A stretch of 64,000 bases of DNA from DAOTWA01 sp963702935. Lineage in GTDB: Bacteria; Chloroflexota; Anaerolineae; Anaerolineales; Anaerolineaceae. The translations under genes and the position numbers were made by a program. The DNA lies in assembly GCA_963702935.1 (NCBI GenBank), contig OY969772.1, forward strand, positions 2,542,001-2,606,000, in the 5' to 3' direction. The stretch's first letter is position 1. Each line of letters opens with the position of its first letter. The notes beneath the pieces are model-generated. The model searched no databases. It saw only the letters and a program-made list of their open reading frames with translations, and was not told the origin of the DNA. Shown here piece by piece: positions 42,793-54,235 of the stretch.

Positions 42793-43357
42793 TTATTTCA
42801 CGATCTCGATTCCAAAATTCTGCTTGAAGCCGCGCACTTCGATGGCGATCTCCCCGCTGCCGGCTTTTGTGTTGCTGGCGATTTTCCAGGTCCAGGCGCA
42901 CGTTCCGCTGGCGTCGGCCGTCGCGTCATCCAATCCGGCGGCCGTGCTGAGCGTCCCGCTGGGAGTCAGGTAGCGGATTTTGCAGGTGTCCCCGGGTTGG
43001 GCCTGGACGGCAATCGAGGCGTCGTCACCCGCCTGTACCGGGGTTGTCACTTGAATTAAAAGTAAAGATGGGCGCAGGAGAAGGGGTCAGGATGGCGTCC
43101 AGGCGGGGCGGCTCGGCCACGCTGGCGGCAGCGGTTCCCAGGATGCCCAGGATGGCTACGCCCCAAAAGGTTATCCACAGCGCGATGGGCTTGCGTGCGG
43201 GTGGTTTATCCTCTTTGCAGCCGGGAGTTCGAAAGAGCCGGTGGAAATAATAGACCAGGTTCTCTATCAACAGGGCCGTCAGGATGACCAGAGCCAAAGA
43301 ACAGATGCCAACGAGCACCCACAGGCCGAAAATGAGGTTGGATGGCAGGGTGAGCAT
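42793..43357 (-). pseudogene. Membrane protein with C-terminal beta domain, one apparent frameshift
   Basis: Two frames belong together. ATG 43357, behind GGGGAGGAAAG, encodes two membrane helices (LIFGLWVLVGICSLALVILTALLIENLVYYF; ALWITFWGVAILGILGTAAA) and a linker ending ILTPSPAPIFTFN. The second frame continues VTTPVQAGDDASIAVQAQPGDTCKIRYLTPSGTLSTAAGL and FGIEIVK, a small beta-sandwich-like domain. The switch lies near 43055. The joined product is about 187 residues. The family is not recognised; similar N-terminal membrane plus Ig-like proteins are common in Chloroflexota. Confidence 0.6.
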
Positions 43358-43510
43358 GTCTTTCCTCCCCGATTGCAACAAAACACCGCTTCGCTTGCAA
43401 GCACTCGGGCGGTTCCTTCCCTGCTATTCAGGCTGTGGTGTTTTTAAGGGGACCTTCTGCTATGCTTTCCGCCAGCTCAACTTCATTATAAGGGTTGCCG
43501 GTTAAAAAAC

Positions 43511-43537
43511 AATAGGAGGGAATTGCACCCTCCTATT
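43511..43537 (-). terminator. Rho-independent terminator of the RNA-binding-protein gene
   Basis: AATAGGAGGG (43511-43520) and CCCTCCTATT (43528-43537) form a perfect 10-bp stem, and on the minus strand GTTTTTTAAC follows. It lies about 100 bases after the end of the minus-strand gene at 43636. Confidence 0.75.
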
Positions 43538-43635
43538 CACCAATAAATTCTTGCGAAGGTTGGCGGAAATGGATGTGTTCTATCGATAAGGCAAATACTT
43601 TCAGCCTAAACCTTCGCCGGGGTCAAGCGGGCAGG

Positions 43636-43890
43636 TTATTCCCCCTCAGGCAAGGGACTGGCTTCTGCCGCGTTGATCACTTTCCCGGCCCAATGCGAGC
43701 CGTTGAAGACCTTCAAGACCTCTCCGGCGCGCTCGTCGGGGACTTCCACGCGCCCGATGCCTTTCGACCTGCCGGTAGCTCGATCCACCAGCATCTGGAC
43801 TTTCAGCACCGGCGCGATGTTCCCGACGGCCTCGGCCAATTCCTGTTCCGTTTTATAGGGCGGCAACCCGGCGAATACGATGATAGCCAT
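43636..43890 (-). CDS. RRM-type RNA-binding protein
   Basis: An 84-residue single RRM. RNP2 is IIVFAGLP, and RNP1 is GRSKGIGRVEV, where the usual aromatic positions are Ile and Val, so stacking on RNA may be weaker. Such short RRM proteins are cold- or stress-induced in several phyla. GGAGGCCC lies before ATG 43890. A terminator follows at 43511. Confidence 0.85.
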   Translation of the reverse strand: MAIIVFAGLPPYKTEQELAEAVGNIAPVLKVQMLVDRATGRSKGIGRVEVPDERAGEVLKVFNGSHWAGKVINAAEASPLPEGE

Positions 43891-43984
43891 AATGTGGGCC
43901 TCCTGAAAGACTGCTTCTCCCTTCCTGTATTAAATTATAGCGCTTCAGGCTGCGTTCCGGCCTAACAGAAACGTTAACTGCCCT

Positions 43985-45667
43985 TTAACCGCTCCCGCTC
44001 TGCCTGACGAACAAACGGCGTTCGTTGTACTTGACGTTGCTGGGATCGTAATACGGCTGCCACCAGGGGGTTCCGGCGCCGCGCTTTTCGAGGGTCACAG
44101 ACTTGTTTTTCACGATCATGCGGAAGTGATAATGGTCCACCAGACGGATGCCCTCTACCGCGTAAGCCGCCACGATCTCCGGGTCGTAGATGGCCAGGAG
44201 ATTATCCCCGTTCGCCATTTCGCCGCCCTCGGCCAGGTTGGAGGAGCCGGTAAACACGACCGGATCCTGGTCGTTGAAGTCTACCACCACGAACTTGTGA
44301 TGGATCACCTGCCCCAGGCCGCCGCTCCACTCGGTGCGGAAGGGGGCCGGCACGTGGGCGGCCAGGTAGCTGAAATCCGCGAAGAGGCCTTCCGTCTGGC
44401 CGGGTTTGTAGACGCTCAAGCCCTTTTCGGATTGCGTGATCCCATAGGCGAAGACGCCGGGAGTATCCCCCAGTCCGCGCAGCTCTTTGAGCACGTCTCC
44501 GCTGCCGTCCAGCTCCATGACCGCGTAGATCACCGAGCTTTTGGCGTGCGTGATGGCCTGCGAGACTTTATCCAGCGAGACCTCTCCGGTCTTGTGCGGC
44601 GAGAAGCACACCGAAAAGGGAGGCAGCCCCGGGTCGTTGACGTCGAACCATTGTTGCGAGATGGGCGCGCGCGAGAAGCCGCTCATGTCGGTGAACGATT
44701 CGTCGAAGGCTTGCTCGTACAGGCCGGCAGTCCCTTCGTCATCGATCACCAGCACGTTGTTGGCCTGGATGTACAGGCCCCGGATGGAGAAGTTGGCCGA
44801 GCCGGTGAGGACTTTTACCGGCGTCCCGTTTTTCTTCTTGATCAGGACTTTGTCGTGCGCGAAGCGCTTGAAATGCCCGCTGTGGATGTTGCCCGCTCCG
44901 GCCGAGGCTTGCAACTGGGCTTTGACCGTGATTTCTACCGCGCCCGGCTTGGTGTGCAAGGGGGCGTCGTCCAGCACGGCGCGCAGCCTGCCCCCCAACT
45001 GTTGCAGCCCGCGAATAAAATCGGGCTCGTCCAGATCGTAGGCGAACAGGTCCACGCTGACCTCGGGATCGGCCAGGCATTCGTTCAAGAAGCCGAATAC
45101 CATCTGGCGGGCGTGGTAGCCCAGCCACTGGTATTGGGCCTGGAAGGGCTTGGTGTCGAAGTCGTCCGTCTTGGGCGGGGGCGGCGTAATGGCTGCGTTG
45201 TGGAATTTGTCCGCGTAAGCCTGCGAGGAGGCGTAGCCGCGGGTGAAGCCGGCCGTCAGCTTGCCAACTTGCAGCCCCAGCAAGTCGACTTGCACGGCGG
45301 CGCTTGGCCCGGTTTGCAGGCTGCCGCCCTGGCCGGCGTACATGGCCGTCACCGCGTAAGTGTAGGCGCCGGGGGCGGCGTCCGGCGGAAAATCTACCCA
45401 GCGAAATTTCTGGAAAGGCGCCTGGTCGGAAGGAGTTCAGACGCGATTTTCCGGCGCCGTTTGCCCCGTCATGGGGATGTTGAAGTTGAGCCGGTTGGGC
45501 AGGTAATACGGTTTGCCGTTGGGGGGAGTGCACTGGATCGCAAACCCCGCCAGGTTGGGGGTGCGCTGCTGATCGAGGTCAAAAGCCAGGAGCACGGCCC
45601 CGTCTGCGCTGAAGCCGCGCACGCTCAGGCCATCTTGCGCGCTTGCAGGGGAAGGATTGTCGCTCAT
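43985..45667 (-). pseudogene. Phospholipase D-like protein with an in-frame TGA
   Basis: The frame from ATG 45667 (MSDNPSPASAQDG, behind AAGAAGGTGA) to 43985 is continuous except for TGA at 45439-45437 in ENRV-stop-TPSDQAPFQ. It has an N-terminal beta domain (to about residue 130) and two PLD-type catalytic motifs: HDKVLIKKKNGTPVKVLTGSANFS and HHKFVVVDFNDQDPVVFTGSSNLAEGG, each H-x-K-x4-D-like with the Gly-Ser-x-Asn. The second motif has the expected Asp; the first has Lys/Asn spacing that may be weaker. Full length is about 560 residues. The downstream part alone (from ATG 45352) would keep both motifs. It is probably a point error or a recent nonsense mutation. Confidence 0.75.
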
Positions 45668-45749
45668 CAATTCACCTTCTTTCAGGAATAGAACCAGACT
45701 TTTTGAGAACAGGTAGCGTTCGACGTACGTTTCCCACTCGGAATAAATT

Positions 45750-45789
45750 CGCAGCCTGCCCACGAGTGTTTCTCTGGACAGGCTGCGAT
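45750..45789 (-). terminator. Hairpin between the S9 peptidase and phospholipase genes
   Basis: CGCAGCCTG and CAGGCTGCG flank a 20-base loop; on the minus strand the stem is followed by AATTTATT. It could end the peptidase mRNA or act in the leader of the phospholipase gene. Confidence 0.4.
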
Positions 45790-45856
45790 GACAAGATCAT
45801 TATACTCAGATTAGTCTGGATTACTAGTCCTCAAGAGGTCGCTTTGCCCGGCGAGC

Positions 45857-48010
<2,154 letters not shown>

Positions 48011-48026
48011 GGGAGATAATTCTCGA

Positions 48027-49244
48027 TCAGACTGGGATGCTCTCGCGGCCCCTCTCTTTTTCCTCGATGCGCCGCGCGGCGGGGAGAAGGGTGAGGTAGA
48101 GGTTTTCATAATTACGGACGGTATTCGCCAGGCTGTGGGGGCGCACGCGCGCCAGGCTGGCCTGCCCCATGGATTCCCACTCGGCGCGCCGCTCCAATAA
48201 CAAGCCCATCTTGCGCGCGGCGTCGTCCACGTCGTTTGGCTTGAACAGGAAGCCGTTCACCCCATCGGCGACCAGCTCGGGCAGGGCGCGCGCATCGGCG
48301 GCCAGGATGGGCTTGGCCGTGGCCATGGCTTCCAGGGTGGCGATGCTCTGCAATTCTTCTGTGCTGGGCATGGCAAAGATGTCGGCGCTGTACAGCAGGT
48401 GCGGCAGGTCTGCCGGGGGAATGTAGCCGGTAAAGACCACCTGATTTTCCAGGCCGAGCTGTTTCGCCAGGGCCTTGAGCGGGGCGTCCATTTTCCCCTC
48501 CCCGCCGATGGCGAGCTGCACGTCCTGGCGCCCCAGCTTGTGCAGCGCGTGTAACAGGACGGGGATGCGCTTTTCACCGTCCAGGCGGCCCACGTAGATG
48601 AAAAGGGGCCGGTCGGGGTGCAGGCCAAACTTTTGCCTCACTGCGCTTCGCTCCACTTCAGGATAGGGGCGGAAGCGTTGAATGTCGACGCCGCAGGAGA
48701 TGGCGTAGACGGGGAAATGGATGGGCTGTTGGCGAAGAATTTGCGCGGCCGTCTCAGTAGGAGTGGTCGCCACGTCTACGTGATTGTAGACTTCCAGCAT
48801 ATTGTTCCACAAGAGGCGAATGACCAGCTCGCGCTTGAGAGGGACGAAGTTTAGGTAGGGCAGCAGATTCTCCGGCAAGAAGTGGTTGGTGCCCACCAGC
48901 GGAATTTGTAGCCGCCGCGCCTCGCGCACGGCGGTGCGCGCTAAAGGATAATGATCCTGGATGTGAATCACGTCTGGCTGGAAGGTTTTTAACATGCGCT
49001 GCATTTGCCAGGCGAAAAGGGTGGTGACGCGCGCGTCGCGCTGCACCACGGGAATCTTTATCCCTGCGGCCTTCTGCACCAGCACGCCGTTGATGGTTGC
49101 CGGGTAGGTAGCAAACCGGTCGGAAGGCACGATGGCCATGACTTCATTTCCGGACTGAGCCAGGCCCTCTGCCAGGCGAATCGAAAAAGCTGCCTGGCCG
49201 TTCGAGCCAGGATAATAGGTTTGTCCAACGATGACAATGCGCAT
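48027..49244 (-). CDS. GT4-family glycosyltransferase, diacylglycerol glycosyltransferase-like
   Basis: A 405-residue GT-B enzyme. The start MRIVIVGQTYYPGSNGQAAFSIRLAEGLA, the segment VIHIQDHYPLARTAVREARRLQIPLVGTNHF and the donor-site motif PSTEELQSIATLEAMATAKPILAADA match enzymes such as glycolipid synthases and phosphatidylinositol mannosyltransferases. It lies between a DedA membrane protein and a peptidase gene, in an operon of minus-strand genes. A lipid acceptor is plausible but inferred. Confidence 0.85.
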   Translation of the reverse strand: MRIVIVGQTYYPGSNGQAAFSIRLAEGLAQSGNEVMAIVPSDRFATYPATINGVLVQKAAGIKIPVVQRDARVTTLFAWQMQRMLKTFQPDVIHIQDHYPLARTAVREARRLQIPLVGTNHFLPENLLPYLNFVPLKRELVIRLLWNNMLEVYNHVDVATTPTETAAQILRQQPIHFPVYAISCGVDIQRFRPYPEVERSAVRQKFGLHPDRPLFIYVGRLDGEKRIPVLLHALHKLGRQDVQLAIGGEGKMDAPLKALAKQLGLENQVVFTGYIPPADLPHLLYSADIFAMPSTEELQSIATLEAMATAKPILAADARALPELVADGVNGFLFKPNDVDDAARKMGLLLERRAEWESMGQASLARVRPHSLANTVRNYENLYLTLLPAARRIEEKERGRESIPV

Positions 49245-49281
49245 AAGCTTCTATTCACCTTGTGAGCGAATTTGGTGGACT

Positions 49282-49848
49282 TTATTCCCCCATATCGGTG
49301 GAACGTTCCTGGCGATGGGTGACGATGCGGATCATCAAAAGCATGAAGACCACGGTGCCCACTAAAGCCACGATCTGGAGTCCCGCTTCCAGGTCCTTGA
49401 TGTATCCGCCCAGGTGGTAGCCGACCAGAACCAGGGTGCCCGTCCAGATGCACTCTCCCAGGAACAACACACCGAACCAGCGGCGCCACGGCACGCGCGC
49501 CAGTCCTGTTGCGACCAGAACAGGGATGATGAATCCCAAAGTCAGCTTGGCTATGAAAAGTATCTTCAGGTTGTGTTTCTGGATGTTGTGCTCCAGCGCC
49601 AGGACTTGCTCGCGCCGCACGCCGACCCAGCGGCCATAGCGGGTCAGCCATTCGAGCTTGCCAAGATAGCCCAGGGTGTACCAGAGGATATCGGCGGTCA
49701 GATTTCCTAAACCGGCGGCCAGGAATACCAGGTACGGGTTGAAGTAGCCGGCAGAGGCTCCTACTGCGGCCAGCAGGGTTGCGATCGGACCTTCGATCAT
49801 GACGACGGCTGCCAAAGCAAAATAGGTCCAATCGCTCAAGGGATGCAC
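49282..49848 (-). CDS. DedA/SNARE-associated (VTT-domain) membrane protein
   Basis: A 188-residue membrane protein with the VTT-domain plan: a first helix with VVMIEGPIATLLAAVGAS, the glycine-rich AAGLGNLTADILWYTLGYLG, and later WRRWFGVLFLGECIWTGTLVLVGYHLGGYI. DedA proteins move lipid carriers or phospholipids across the membrane. The motif F/Y-x-G-R-x2-R is represented by RYGRWVGVRRE. The gene is the first in a minus-strand run with a GT4 enzyme next. Confidence 0.82.
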   Translation of the reverse strand: MHPLSDWTYFALAAVVMIEGPIATLLAAVGASAGYFNPYLVFLAAGLGNLTADILWYTLGYLGKLEWLTRYGRWVGVRREQVLALEHNIQKHNLKILFIAKLTLGFIIPVLVATGLARVPWRRWFGVLFLGECIWTGTLVLVGYHLGGYIKDLEAGLQIVALVGTVVFMLLMIRIVTHRQERSTDMGE

Positions 49849-50012
49849 GATGCTGTAGTAAAGAAGTCATGCGCCTATTATACCAGCACCCTCAGACGAA
49901 ATTTACGTGGCTCGAGCAACGCTAACGTCGCTGAATTCAATATAGCTCATTTTGGGGAAAAGTCAACGGATTTAGAATCCCTATTGAATCCTTGGGCCAA
50001 ATCGAGTATTTT

Positions 50013-50954
50013 ATGGGAGTGGAAAACGACGACGGCTCATCTCCTCAAAGCGAGCCTGCCAGGATCTTTCTGGTTCTCAACCCGGTAGCAGGCTATACCC
50101 TGGTGCGCTTCAGCCGGCAGAAAATCGAGCGCCACTTTGCCTCGGCCGGCTGGGACATCCGTATCTATGAGACCACCGGCCATGAGCGCCTGAAAGATGT
50201 GGTTTGTGAAGCCCTGGATCAAGGTTATCGCATCCTGGCGGCTGCGGGCGGGGACGGCACGATCTCAGCCGTGGCCAGCGCTTTGGTGAACACTTCCATC
50301 CCCCTGGCCATCCTTCCCCTGGGCACCGGGAATATCCTGGCGCGTGAATTGGGCATCCCCTTGAACTTCGATCGGGCCCTGCGGCTGATCACGGGCGCGC
50401 ATAGCGTGCATGCCGTGGATGGGATGCAGGTGGGGAGCGGATTTTACCTGGCGAACGTGGGGGTGGGCTTTAGCTCGTTGAGCATCCGCAACACGCTGCG
50501 CCAGCAGAAGCGCGTTTTGGGCCTGTCGGCTTACCTCTGGAACATCTTCTTGCAGTTGGCCGGCCTGCGCATCGACCGCTTTTCCCTGGTGGTGGACGGG
50601 CGCCCTATGAAAGTGCGCGCGTCTGAGGTGTTCGTCGCCAACGCCAGTGTGCTGGGGTTGCAGCCTTTTAGCCCGCAGGCCATCATCCGCCCGGACGATG
50701 GCCTGCTAAATTTGTGTATCTTACGCACGCGCACGGCTTTGGACTTCATGCGGGTGGCCTGGACGGTGCTGGCCGTCCGGCAAGATCCCCGCCCGGAATT
50801 CGTGAGCATGAAAGTGCAGCAAAAGGTGAGCATCCGCACGCGCCATCCCCAACTGGTCGAAGCGGACGGCGAGATCATCGGCAAGACACCCCTGGAGGTC
50901 ACCCTGTTGCCCGGCGCGGTGCAGGTGATCGTTCCGGATCGTTCAGGCGGCTGA
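50013..50954 (+). CDS. Diacylglycerol kinase-catalytic family lipid kinase
   Basis: A 313-residue protein of the YegS/DgkB family. Motifs: LVLNPVAGY, the nucleotide-binding AAAGGDGTISAVASAL, and LPLGTGNILARELGIP. The C-terminal beta-sandwich has VDGMQVGSGFYLANVGVGF and ends VEADGEIIGKTPLEVTLLP. It would phosphorylate a lipid alcohol such as diacylglycerol. ATG 50013 is used; TTG 49992 is possible, and no clear ribosome site helps to decide. It is divergent from the DedA gene and convergent with the M23 peptidase, with 2 bases between stops. Confidence 0.9.
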   Translation: MGVENDDGSSPQSEPARIFLVLNPVAGYTLVRFSRQKIERHFASAGWDIRIYETTGHERLKDVVCEALDQGYRILAAAGGDGTISAVASALVNTSIPLAILPLGTGNILARELGIPLNFDRALRLITGAHSVHAVDGMQVGSGFYLANVGVGFSSLSIRNTLRQQKRVLGLSAYLWNIFLQLAGLRIDRFSLVVDGRPMKVRASEVFVANASVLGLQPFSPQAIIRPDDGLLNLCILRTRTALDFMRVAWTVLAVRQDPRPEFVSMKVQQKVSIRTRHPQLVEADGEIIGKTPLEVTLLPGAVQVIVPDRSGG

Positions 50955-50956
50955 GC

Positions 50957-52000
50957 TCAGGGCAGCACGGTCCAGGGGTTGATGAACCCACCCATGAAAC
51001 GAACTTCAAAGTGCAGGTGCGGGCCGGTGGAATTGCCGGTGCTGCCCGCCAGGCCGATCAGTTGGCCCTGGGTAACGCTTTGCCCGCAGCGCGCGATGAC
51101 CTGGCTGAGGTGGGCGTAAAGGGTCTGGTAGCCGTTGCCGTGGTCGATCATGACCATGTTGCCGTAGCCGCCGGAGATCGCGCCAGCGTAGATCACCACG
51201 CCGCTGTCGGCCGCCGAAACGTGGTCGCCCAGCCCGGCAGCGATGTCGATGCCCAGGTGGCCGGACCAGAAGTCATTGCCCGAGAGCACGTGCTGAGGGG
51301 TTGGCCAGATAAAGGTGCCCGTGCCGTAACCGACGGAGCTTACCTGGCAACCGCCAGGCCCCAAGATATTGGTGATAACTCCGGCCTTCCCGCTGGCTAT
51401 GATGGGCACCACCCACTGCACCAGCGCACGGCTTCCACCGGGAATCATGATGTACGTTCCCGGTGTGACCACCGGGTTGCCCATGTCCAGGTGGTTCCCC
51501 GGCCAGGCGAGGATGTCGTAGGGGTTGGCGTTGTAAGCAGCCGCGACGCTATCGACCGTGTCGCCGTTCTTCCACTGGTAGAGGATGCCGTCCACCGGCG
51601 GGATTTTCAACACGTCCCCGGGGGAAATCGATTCGGGGTTGTCTTTGAGCAGGCTGTAATTCGCCCATAAGACCGTCTCGGGGTGGAGGTTGAAATACTT
51701 GGCAATCCCGAAGATCGAGTCGCCGCTGGAGATAGTGTAATCTTCCACCGTCTCGCGGGGATGGGTAGATTGGTTGGTGTGGATATTGGCCAGGCGAACG
51801 ACCCCGGTGATCGATGGGTCCGATGAAAAAGAGGGTAAATCCAATCCCAATCCGGCTTGCGGAGAGGGGGTGATGTCTGCATTCGCGGAATGAGAGAAGC
51901 CAGGCGACCCAATAACCAGGGAAATAGCCAGGATGGCAATCACGATAACGCCGCCCAAAATCAAGCGGGGAGATCTACCTGAGAGATTTATTTTCGACAT
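50957..52000 (-). CDS. LysM-containing M23 peptidase
   Basis: A 347-residue exported endopeptidase. An N-terminal membrane helix (LILGGVIVIAILAISLVIGS) anchors it, two LysM-like modules follow (YTISSGDSIFGIAKYFNLHPETVLWANYSL; YQWKNGDTVDSVAAAYNANPYDILAW), and a LytM/M23 domain has HLGIDIAAGLGDHVSAADSGVV, MIDHGNGYQTLYAHLS and GPHLHFEV with the four metal/catalytic residues (HxxxD, HxH). It should cut cross-links in peptidoglycan. It is behind the YkoP-like gene with 66 bases between. Confidence 0.92.
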   Translation of the reverse strand: MSKINLSGRSPRLILGGVIVIAILAISLVIGSPGFSHSANADITPSPQAGLGLDLPSFSSDPSITGVVRLANIHTNQSTHPRETVEDYTISSGDSIFGIAKYFNLHPETVLWANYSLLKDNPESISPGDVLKIPPVDGILYQWKNGDTVDSVAAAYNANPYDILAWPGNHLDMGNPVVTPGTYIMIPGGSRALVQWVVPIIASGKAGVITNILGPGGCQVSSVGYGTGTFIWPTPQHVLSGNDFWSGHLGIDIAAGLGDHVSAADSGVVIYAGAISGGYGNMVMIDHGNGYQTLYAHLSQVIARCGQSVTQGQLIGLAGSTGNSTGPHLHFEVRFMGGFINPWTVLP

Positions 52001-52066
52001 AGCTCTTCCACTTCAACGCAATTTTAGCACGCATTGGGGAATCATGGAAGCCGGGTAAAAGTGCAC

Positions 52067-52642
52067 TTAATACCCGTACCGGTCGACGAATTTCTCGACC
52101 GGCATCCAGATTTCGGCCCGCCAGAGGGAGAGCAGGCTGCGCTGGCGCATACTGCCGGGGTTGTAGGCTTCCAACAGCCACCAGGAATACAGGTTTTCCC
52201 AAAATTCACCGAAGCGTCCCAACGGGCGGTGGTAGGGGACGACCACGAATCCAAGGCGCTCTATCCAGCGTACACCGCTGCTCCGCCCGTGGGGAGAGAA
52301 AAGAGCCGATACGCCGCCAACGGCCCGGGCGCCTGCCAGGCGGGGGTCGCGCCCGCATCGCCGGGCCAGACTCCCCAGGGAATTGATGAACAGGCGCGAG
52401 GTACGATTAGCCCAGCCCAGGCCGGAGTCTTCGGGCGGCATGGGAGGCAGATGCTCATTCCAGAGGTGTAGCAGCAGTACCGGTTGCCCGGCTTCCACGA
52501 GCGTACAGTCCGGAAACTCCAGGCGATGAGGAGCTTGAGACACCTGGACGTGCAGGATGCAGTCTGGGCTTTCGTCGAACGCAAAGATGCCGTACTGTTT
52601 CGACAGCCAGTGATCGAAAGTGCGCACGATAGCCGGGAACAC
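52067..52642 (-). CDS. YkoP-like protein
   Basis: A 191-residue protein, start GTG 52642 overlapping the upstream stop by one base (TAGTG), a typical coupling. The stretch LVEAGQPVLLLHLWNEHLPPMP resembles the YkoP family of Bacillus and relatives, whose members are often fused to or near polysaccharide deacetylases. Later parts are RWIERLGFVVVPYHRPLGRFGEFWENLYSWWLLEAYN. Function is unknown; the neighbouring M23 peptidase and membrane transporter suggest an envelope context. Confidence 0.6.
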   Translation of the reverse strand: MFPAIVRTFDHWLSKQYGIFAFDESPDCILHVQVSQAPHRLEFPDCTLVEAGQPVLLLHLWNEHLPPMPPEDSGLGWANRTSRLFINSLGSLARRCGRDPRLAGARAVGGVSALFSPHGRSSGVRWIERLGFVVVPYHRPLGRFGEFWENLYSWWLLEAYNPGSMRQRSLLSLWRAEIWMPVEKFVDRYGY

Positions 52643-53031
52643 TAGCGCCCCCCGATCAGGATGATGCCCAGGACGATGAAGATGGTGCCCCACCACTGCG
52701 GCGTGGTGATGCGCTCGCCGAAAAGGAAGCCCGAAGCTACCACCTGCATGCCGATCACGGCCAGACCCGTGGTGAGCGGAAAGGCCACGTGGAGGGGGAT
52801 AAAGCGTAATAGCCAGGTGAGGGTGATTACAGTCACCAGGCCTGCCAGGTTCCCAATTACCTGCCAGATCAGAAAGGTGCGAAAGGTGGGGCTGTCTGCT
52901 GAGACTTTAAAGCTGGCGTTGGCAATAATGTTGAAAAGAAAATTCCCTGCGATCAGAACCAGCACGAGGATGATATTTGGAACAGAAGAAGAATTAACAT
53001 TCGTGCGGTCCAAAATGTGAAACATGGACAC
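52642..53031 (-). CDS. EamA/SMR-type small membrane transporter
   Basis: A 129-residue protein with four membrane helices, the last reading WWGTIFIVLGIILIGG and the third VAFPLTTGLAVIGMQVVASGFLFGERIT, as in half-size EamA/small multidrug resistance proteins. It would work as a dimer. The Glu in helix 1 typical of EmrE is not seen, so it is not a clear multidrug exporter. AAGGAGGTG precedes ATG 53031, a very strong ribosome site. Confidence 0.75.
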   Translation of the reverse strand: MSMFHILDRTNVNSSSVPNIILVLVLIAGNFLFNIIANASFKVSADSPTFRTFLIWQVIGNLAGLVTVITLTWLLRFIPLHVAFPLTTGLAVIGMQVVASGFLFGERITTPQWWGTIFIVLGIILIGGR

Positions 53032-53439
53032 ACCTCCTTATGGATTGTTAAAGTTCCCTACCGCACGTAGAACCGGTGGGCAGCCTGGAGGCGGGGTGGA
53101 GGCAAGGATGGATGAAAGAAGAAGGGAGGCTTTGGAGTGCGTCCGCCGGGCCAATCGACCTGGAAAATAAAAGGGCCCGCAGGACAACGTGCACGAAGGA
53201 TTTCCCGCCGCGATGCTGCCGGAAGGTGAGATGCAGTAGCTTTGCTTAAATTATCGCTCGAATGGCCGCGTGGTTCAACGGGGAATTCCCCTTATCTTCT
53301 GCGGCTGTCTTCTCCTTCCTGTTTCCGGCATTCAGGAGCCTGGAGTAGTCCGGGGCCAATGAATTCGGACTATAATAGTGCTATTATGCAGCCAGCACCG
53401 AAACCAGGGTTGCCGGGTTAAATGATTGAGGTGAGTGGA
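53032..53439. other. 408-bp divergent intergenic region
   Basis: The region separates the minus-strand transporter operon from the plus-strand SDR gene. A -10-like TATAATAGT at 53371 precedes the SDR gene, without a clear -35. On the minus side GTTCTAC and GTAGGGAAC (53054-53075) can pair just before the ribosome site. No gene or known riboswitch was recognised. Confidence 0.4.
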
Positions 53440-54219
53440 ATGGCTTGGACGGGTAAAGTGGCAGTCATCACGGGGGCTTCCAGCGGCATAGGGAAAGCAA
53501 CGGCCCTGGCCCTGGCGCACTCGGGAGCGCGCGGAGTCGCGCTGGGGGCGCGCCGGGCCGACGCCCTGGAAGCGGTGCAGCGCGAGGCGCTGGCGGCCGG
53601 GTGCGAAGCCTTGGCCGTGCCCACCGACGTTTCCAGCCGGGAGCAGGCGCGGAATCTGGTGAGCCAGGCCCTGGCGCAGTGGGGGCAGATCGACCTTCTG
53701 GTGGCGAGCGCGGGCCAATACATTCGCGCGCCCATCGCCGCTATGGATTTCGAAGATCTGCGCTGCTCGATGGAAGTTAATTTCTACGGGGCGGTGCACG
53801 TCGTGCAGGCGGCCTTGCCGCACATGCTGGCCAGGCGTTCCGGCCACATCGTGCTGGTCTCCAGTATGGATGGGCGGAAAGGGCTGCCCCCGGATGCTCC
53901 CTACGTGGCGGCCAAGTTCGCTTTGACCGGATTCGGCGAGGTGCTGCGCCAGGAGCTGCGCCACACCGGGGTCTCCCTCTCCATGGTTTACCCCGGCCGG
54001 GTGGATACCCCCATGGTCGAGCATCTGGAGTTCTCCTGGATATCGCCCAAGGTCCCCCCGGAAGCCGTGGCGCGCGCGATCTTGAAAGCCGTGGAACGCC
54101 GCCAGGCGCAGGTGATCCTGCCGGCGCGGGCCAGGCTTCTGGTTGCGTTAAATTTTTTCTTTCCCAGCCTGGCAGATTGGGCCGTACGCTTATTCCATCT
54201 GGAAGGCAAGCAAACCTAG
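53440..54219 (+). CDS. Short-chain dehydrogenase/reductase
   Basis: A 259-residue classical SDR. The cofactor loop is ITGASSGIGKATALAL, the NAG-equivalent is VASAGQ, the active Ser is in IVLVSSMDGRKG and Tyr/Lys are in YVAAKFALTG. After MVYPGRVDTPM the C-terminal helix NFFFPSLADWAVRLF is hydrophobic, as in membrane-associated SDRs. ATG 53440 was preferred because GAGGTGAG lies 5 bases before it; ATG 53422 is in frame. The Arg after the first beta strand (GARRAD) suggests NADPH. Substrate unknown. Confidence 0.88.
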   Translation: MAWTGKVAVITGASSGIGKATALALAHSGARGVALGARRADALEAVQREALAAGCEALAVPTDVSSREQARNLVSQALAQWGQIDLLVASAGQYIRAPIAAMDFEDLRCSMEVNFYGAVHVVQAALPHMLARRSGHIVLVSSMDGRKGLPPDAPYVAAKFALTGFGEVLRQELRHTGVSLSMVYPGRVDTPMVEHLEFSWISPKVPPEAVARAILKAVERRQAQVILPARARLLVALNFFFPSLADWAVRLFHLEGKQT

Positions 54220-54235
54220 GAGGTTGGTTTTTAAA

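Noticed and set aside
45437..45439. Selenocysteine codon in the phospholipase D-like gene
   Set aside because: The position is outside the catalytic motifs and I saw no clear selenocysteine insertion hairpin right after the TGA.
53032..53130. Guanidine riboswitch upstream of the SMR-like transporter
   Set aside because: A small hairpin exists but the loops do not show the ACGR pairs or the conserved ykkC segments.
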